Notes under the pieces: generated by a model
What the model saw: the letters and a program-made list of their open reading frames with translations, nothing else
Databases searched by the model: none
Told to the model about the DNA's origin: nothing
Shown: positions 62,346 to 64,000 of the stretch, one piece after another
Numbering within the stretch: position 1 is the first letter of the stretch
How the letters are laid out: the number at the start of each line of letters is the position of its first letter
Made by a program: the position numbers and the translations under genes
Assembly: GCF_028372415.1 (NCBI RefSeq)
Contig: NC_092875.1
Span: forward strand, 34,056,817-34,120,816
Reading direction: 5' to 3'
Length of the DNA: 64,000 bases
Source of the DNA: Notamacropus eugenii
Taxonomy: Eukaryota > Chordata > Mammalia > Diprotodontia > Macropodidae

Positions 62346-62960
62346 GGGGACAGTGAAAGCATGTGGGAGCTGGCTGTGGCCAGAGTCTGGGCTGCCTTGG
62401 CTGGGCTGGGGGGGTAGGGGTGTTCATGGGAAGGGCAAGGTCACAGAGAGATCATTGTCATGGGAGGAGAGAGTTTGGCTTGTGCCAGCTCGTAGCTTAA
62501 CCTGGCTCAGGGAAGATAGTGACAGTGTCTGTCAGAGGGCTTTCTTTTTCAGTTTGCCACACAGATTTGAGGCTTGAGTTTTGATTGCATTTACGCTTCT
62601 AAGTGAGGTGAAGCTTGGAGAAATTGGAAAATGGAGCCAGGTGATGGTTTCCTGCGGGCAGCCTGGCGATTCCTCTTAGGTGATCACCATCCTTCTCACA
62701 GAAGTTAGGAATACCCATGGCATTGGTACTGACCAGGACATCCTGGAATCAGAGTAGGTTGGGGCTTCTAGGAACTAGATTCCTACCTTAGAAGAAGGCT
62801 GTTGTGCCAGCGCGGGGCTGGGGCTGGCTGCCTCTGGTGGGGGAGGGTGGAGCTGCTGGGGTGAGGTGGGAGGGCAGCTTGAGGCCTATAGGCTTGTGGA
62901 AAGGCCATCCCAGGGGGTGGTGCTGGTGACCAGTCACAGCTGACAGAGCTGGGCAAGTAT

Positions 62961-62978
62961 GGGGGGGGGGGGGGGGGG
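62961..62978 (+). repeat. G18 homopolymer in NAA25 intron 1
   Basis: Eighteen consecutive G on the NAA25 sense strand. It is guanine-quadruplex prone, and its length may be uncertain in an assembly. Confidence 0.9.
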
Positions 62979-64000
62979 AGTTGTGCTGATGCTTGGCTTA
63001 GTAGACACATTGAGATTTCTAGACTGCTGAAGGAGGAAGGAGGCTTTCATGTGAATGGAGCTGGGCCGTGGATGAAGCCTGCTCCAGGAAGACACTGTGG
63101 GCATCCTCTAAATTTCCCTTTGCTGGGCCAAGTCCCAGTGGCCTCACCCTAGTTACAGCTCTGCGTCATGCTTCTGTGCCTCTGACCGTCCACTGCCTGT
63201 GGAGATGCTGCTTCTGAGCACCAAGGATGCCGCGACACCAAAGACAGCTTCGGTTCTTGTGCAGCCCCCAGGAGGAAGCGTTTCACTTTGGCTTATGGCC
63301 CACTGGGGTTCTGAGAGCAGTGCTTTCAGATCCTCTTCCCAGTTGGGCTCTGGTGTCAGCCCCCCCAGGAGGCTGTAATCCGAGCTGCCTGAAGGCAGCT
63401 TTTTGCTCCTCAGGAAACCTTCTCAAGCCCTCTGTTCAGTAGGGAAGGGAAGCAGTTTGAGTTTGCAGGGCATGTGCACATATAGAAACCAAAAAGGATC
63501 CATGTTCCATGAAGAAAACTTGCTAATTAGGTGGTACCTTCGTTAGTGCCTGCAGTTGCTGCATGTTTAGCAGAACAGTCACAGAAATCAGTGAGACCCC
63601 TGCTTGTGCTTCTTGCCCCCCAGTCGCCCCAGGTGTCCTGCTCAGGCTTAGTTCTAGCTTTGGCTTGGATGGAGAGCAGAGCTGAGAATCTAACACTCAG
63701 AGACAAGTTGGGCTAGATGGGAGGAAAGCCCTAGGAGAAGGTTTAGTGGGAATGGGAAGTAGTTTTCCAAGGGGCACCAGAAGTTCCCTCACTTTGTCAG
63801 TTGGAAATCACTTCTGGTGTTTTAGTCAGTTCAGAGGTCCCCGAGCTCAGCTTTGGCATCTTACCGTTGCTGATTTCCTGTAGCTCAGGGTGAAAGGGTT
63901 CTGTGTCCAAACCTCACGTGTTTGGCTGTAGTCAGTAGGATTCTTCCCCCAGTGGGCTCTTCTGTGATGTTTGAGGTATGCGCTAATGCTTCTCCTCCTA

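Larger units (their letters stand above)
57658..64000 (+). other. NAA25: NAA25 intron 1 (5' part)
   Basis: Starts with the GTGAGT donor; no second exon (DYLDNG...) is visible. MIR-type fragments occur at about 58030-58110, 58150-58250 and 59170-59300. 60240-60570 may be an old L1 3' region (ttccttcccctcaatgaaat, then attgtcccttgtaattcgg). Most of 58260-61780 and 62350-64000 shows nothing I can name and is probably unique intronic sequence. Confidence 0.85.

Noticed and set aside
57658-64000. NAA25 exon 2 within the window
   Set aside because: No match to the expected DYLDNGNNKMAIQQ segment on the plus strand.

Overview
The window looks like nuclear DNA of a marsupial. The evidence is the repeat content: dozens of tRNA/CORE SINEs of the MAR1 type with a BovB-like 3' tail, MIR/Ther-1 and MIR3 relatives, many L2 copies that resemble marsupial and monotreme L2, L3/CR1 remnants, marsupial-type L1 3' ends, and RTE LINEs. 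I cannot name the species from sequence alone.

Only two host genes are visible, both as first exons, and they diverge from each other. At the left edge, on the minus strand, a 61-base exon (803-863) carries the start codon and first 14 codons of TRAFD1, a zinc-finger regulator of innate immune signalling. Its GC-rich promoter lies at about 1560-2060, and the rest of the gene lies beyond base 1. At the right, on the plus strand, a CpG island (57260-57990) holds exon 1 of NAA25 (ATG at 57600, donor after 57657), the auxiliary subunit of the NatB N-terminal acetyltransferase. The window ends inside NAA25 intron 1. From memory, the human locus (12q24.13) also has NAA25 and TRAFD1 divergent and adjacent, so this is conserved synteny. 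The intergenic distance here, about 55.5 kb, is much larger than I remember for human, and most of the recognisable part is repeats.

Layout: 0-2.1 kb TRAFD1 start and promoter; 2.4-5.1 kb two LTR fossils plus an L2 split by a hAT MITE; 5.1-17.8 kb mixed SINE and L2 copies with simple repeats; 17.9-26.9 kb an AT-rich block with long L1 and L3 remnants, including L1 inside a SINE inside L3; 27-33 kb poorly classified sequence with two unnamed repeat families; 33-35.7 kb L1 plus long pyrimidine tracts; 36.3-40.7 kb an LTR split by a folded-back RTE block; 40.7-57 kb SINE, L2, Charlie and RTE-tail copies; 57.2-64 kb NAA25 promoter, exon 1 and intron 1.

I found no new gene system. The most informative observations are the syntenic gene pair, the IFN-response-like motifs near TRAFD1, the 870-base RTE inverted repeat, an 80-base triplication inside an L3 copy, and two copies of one LTR family 34 kb apart. 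All repeat names come from recall of consensus sequences, not a database search; boundaries are usually good to about 10-20 bases unless target-site duplications are given.
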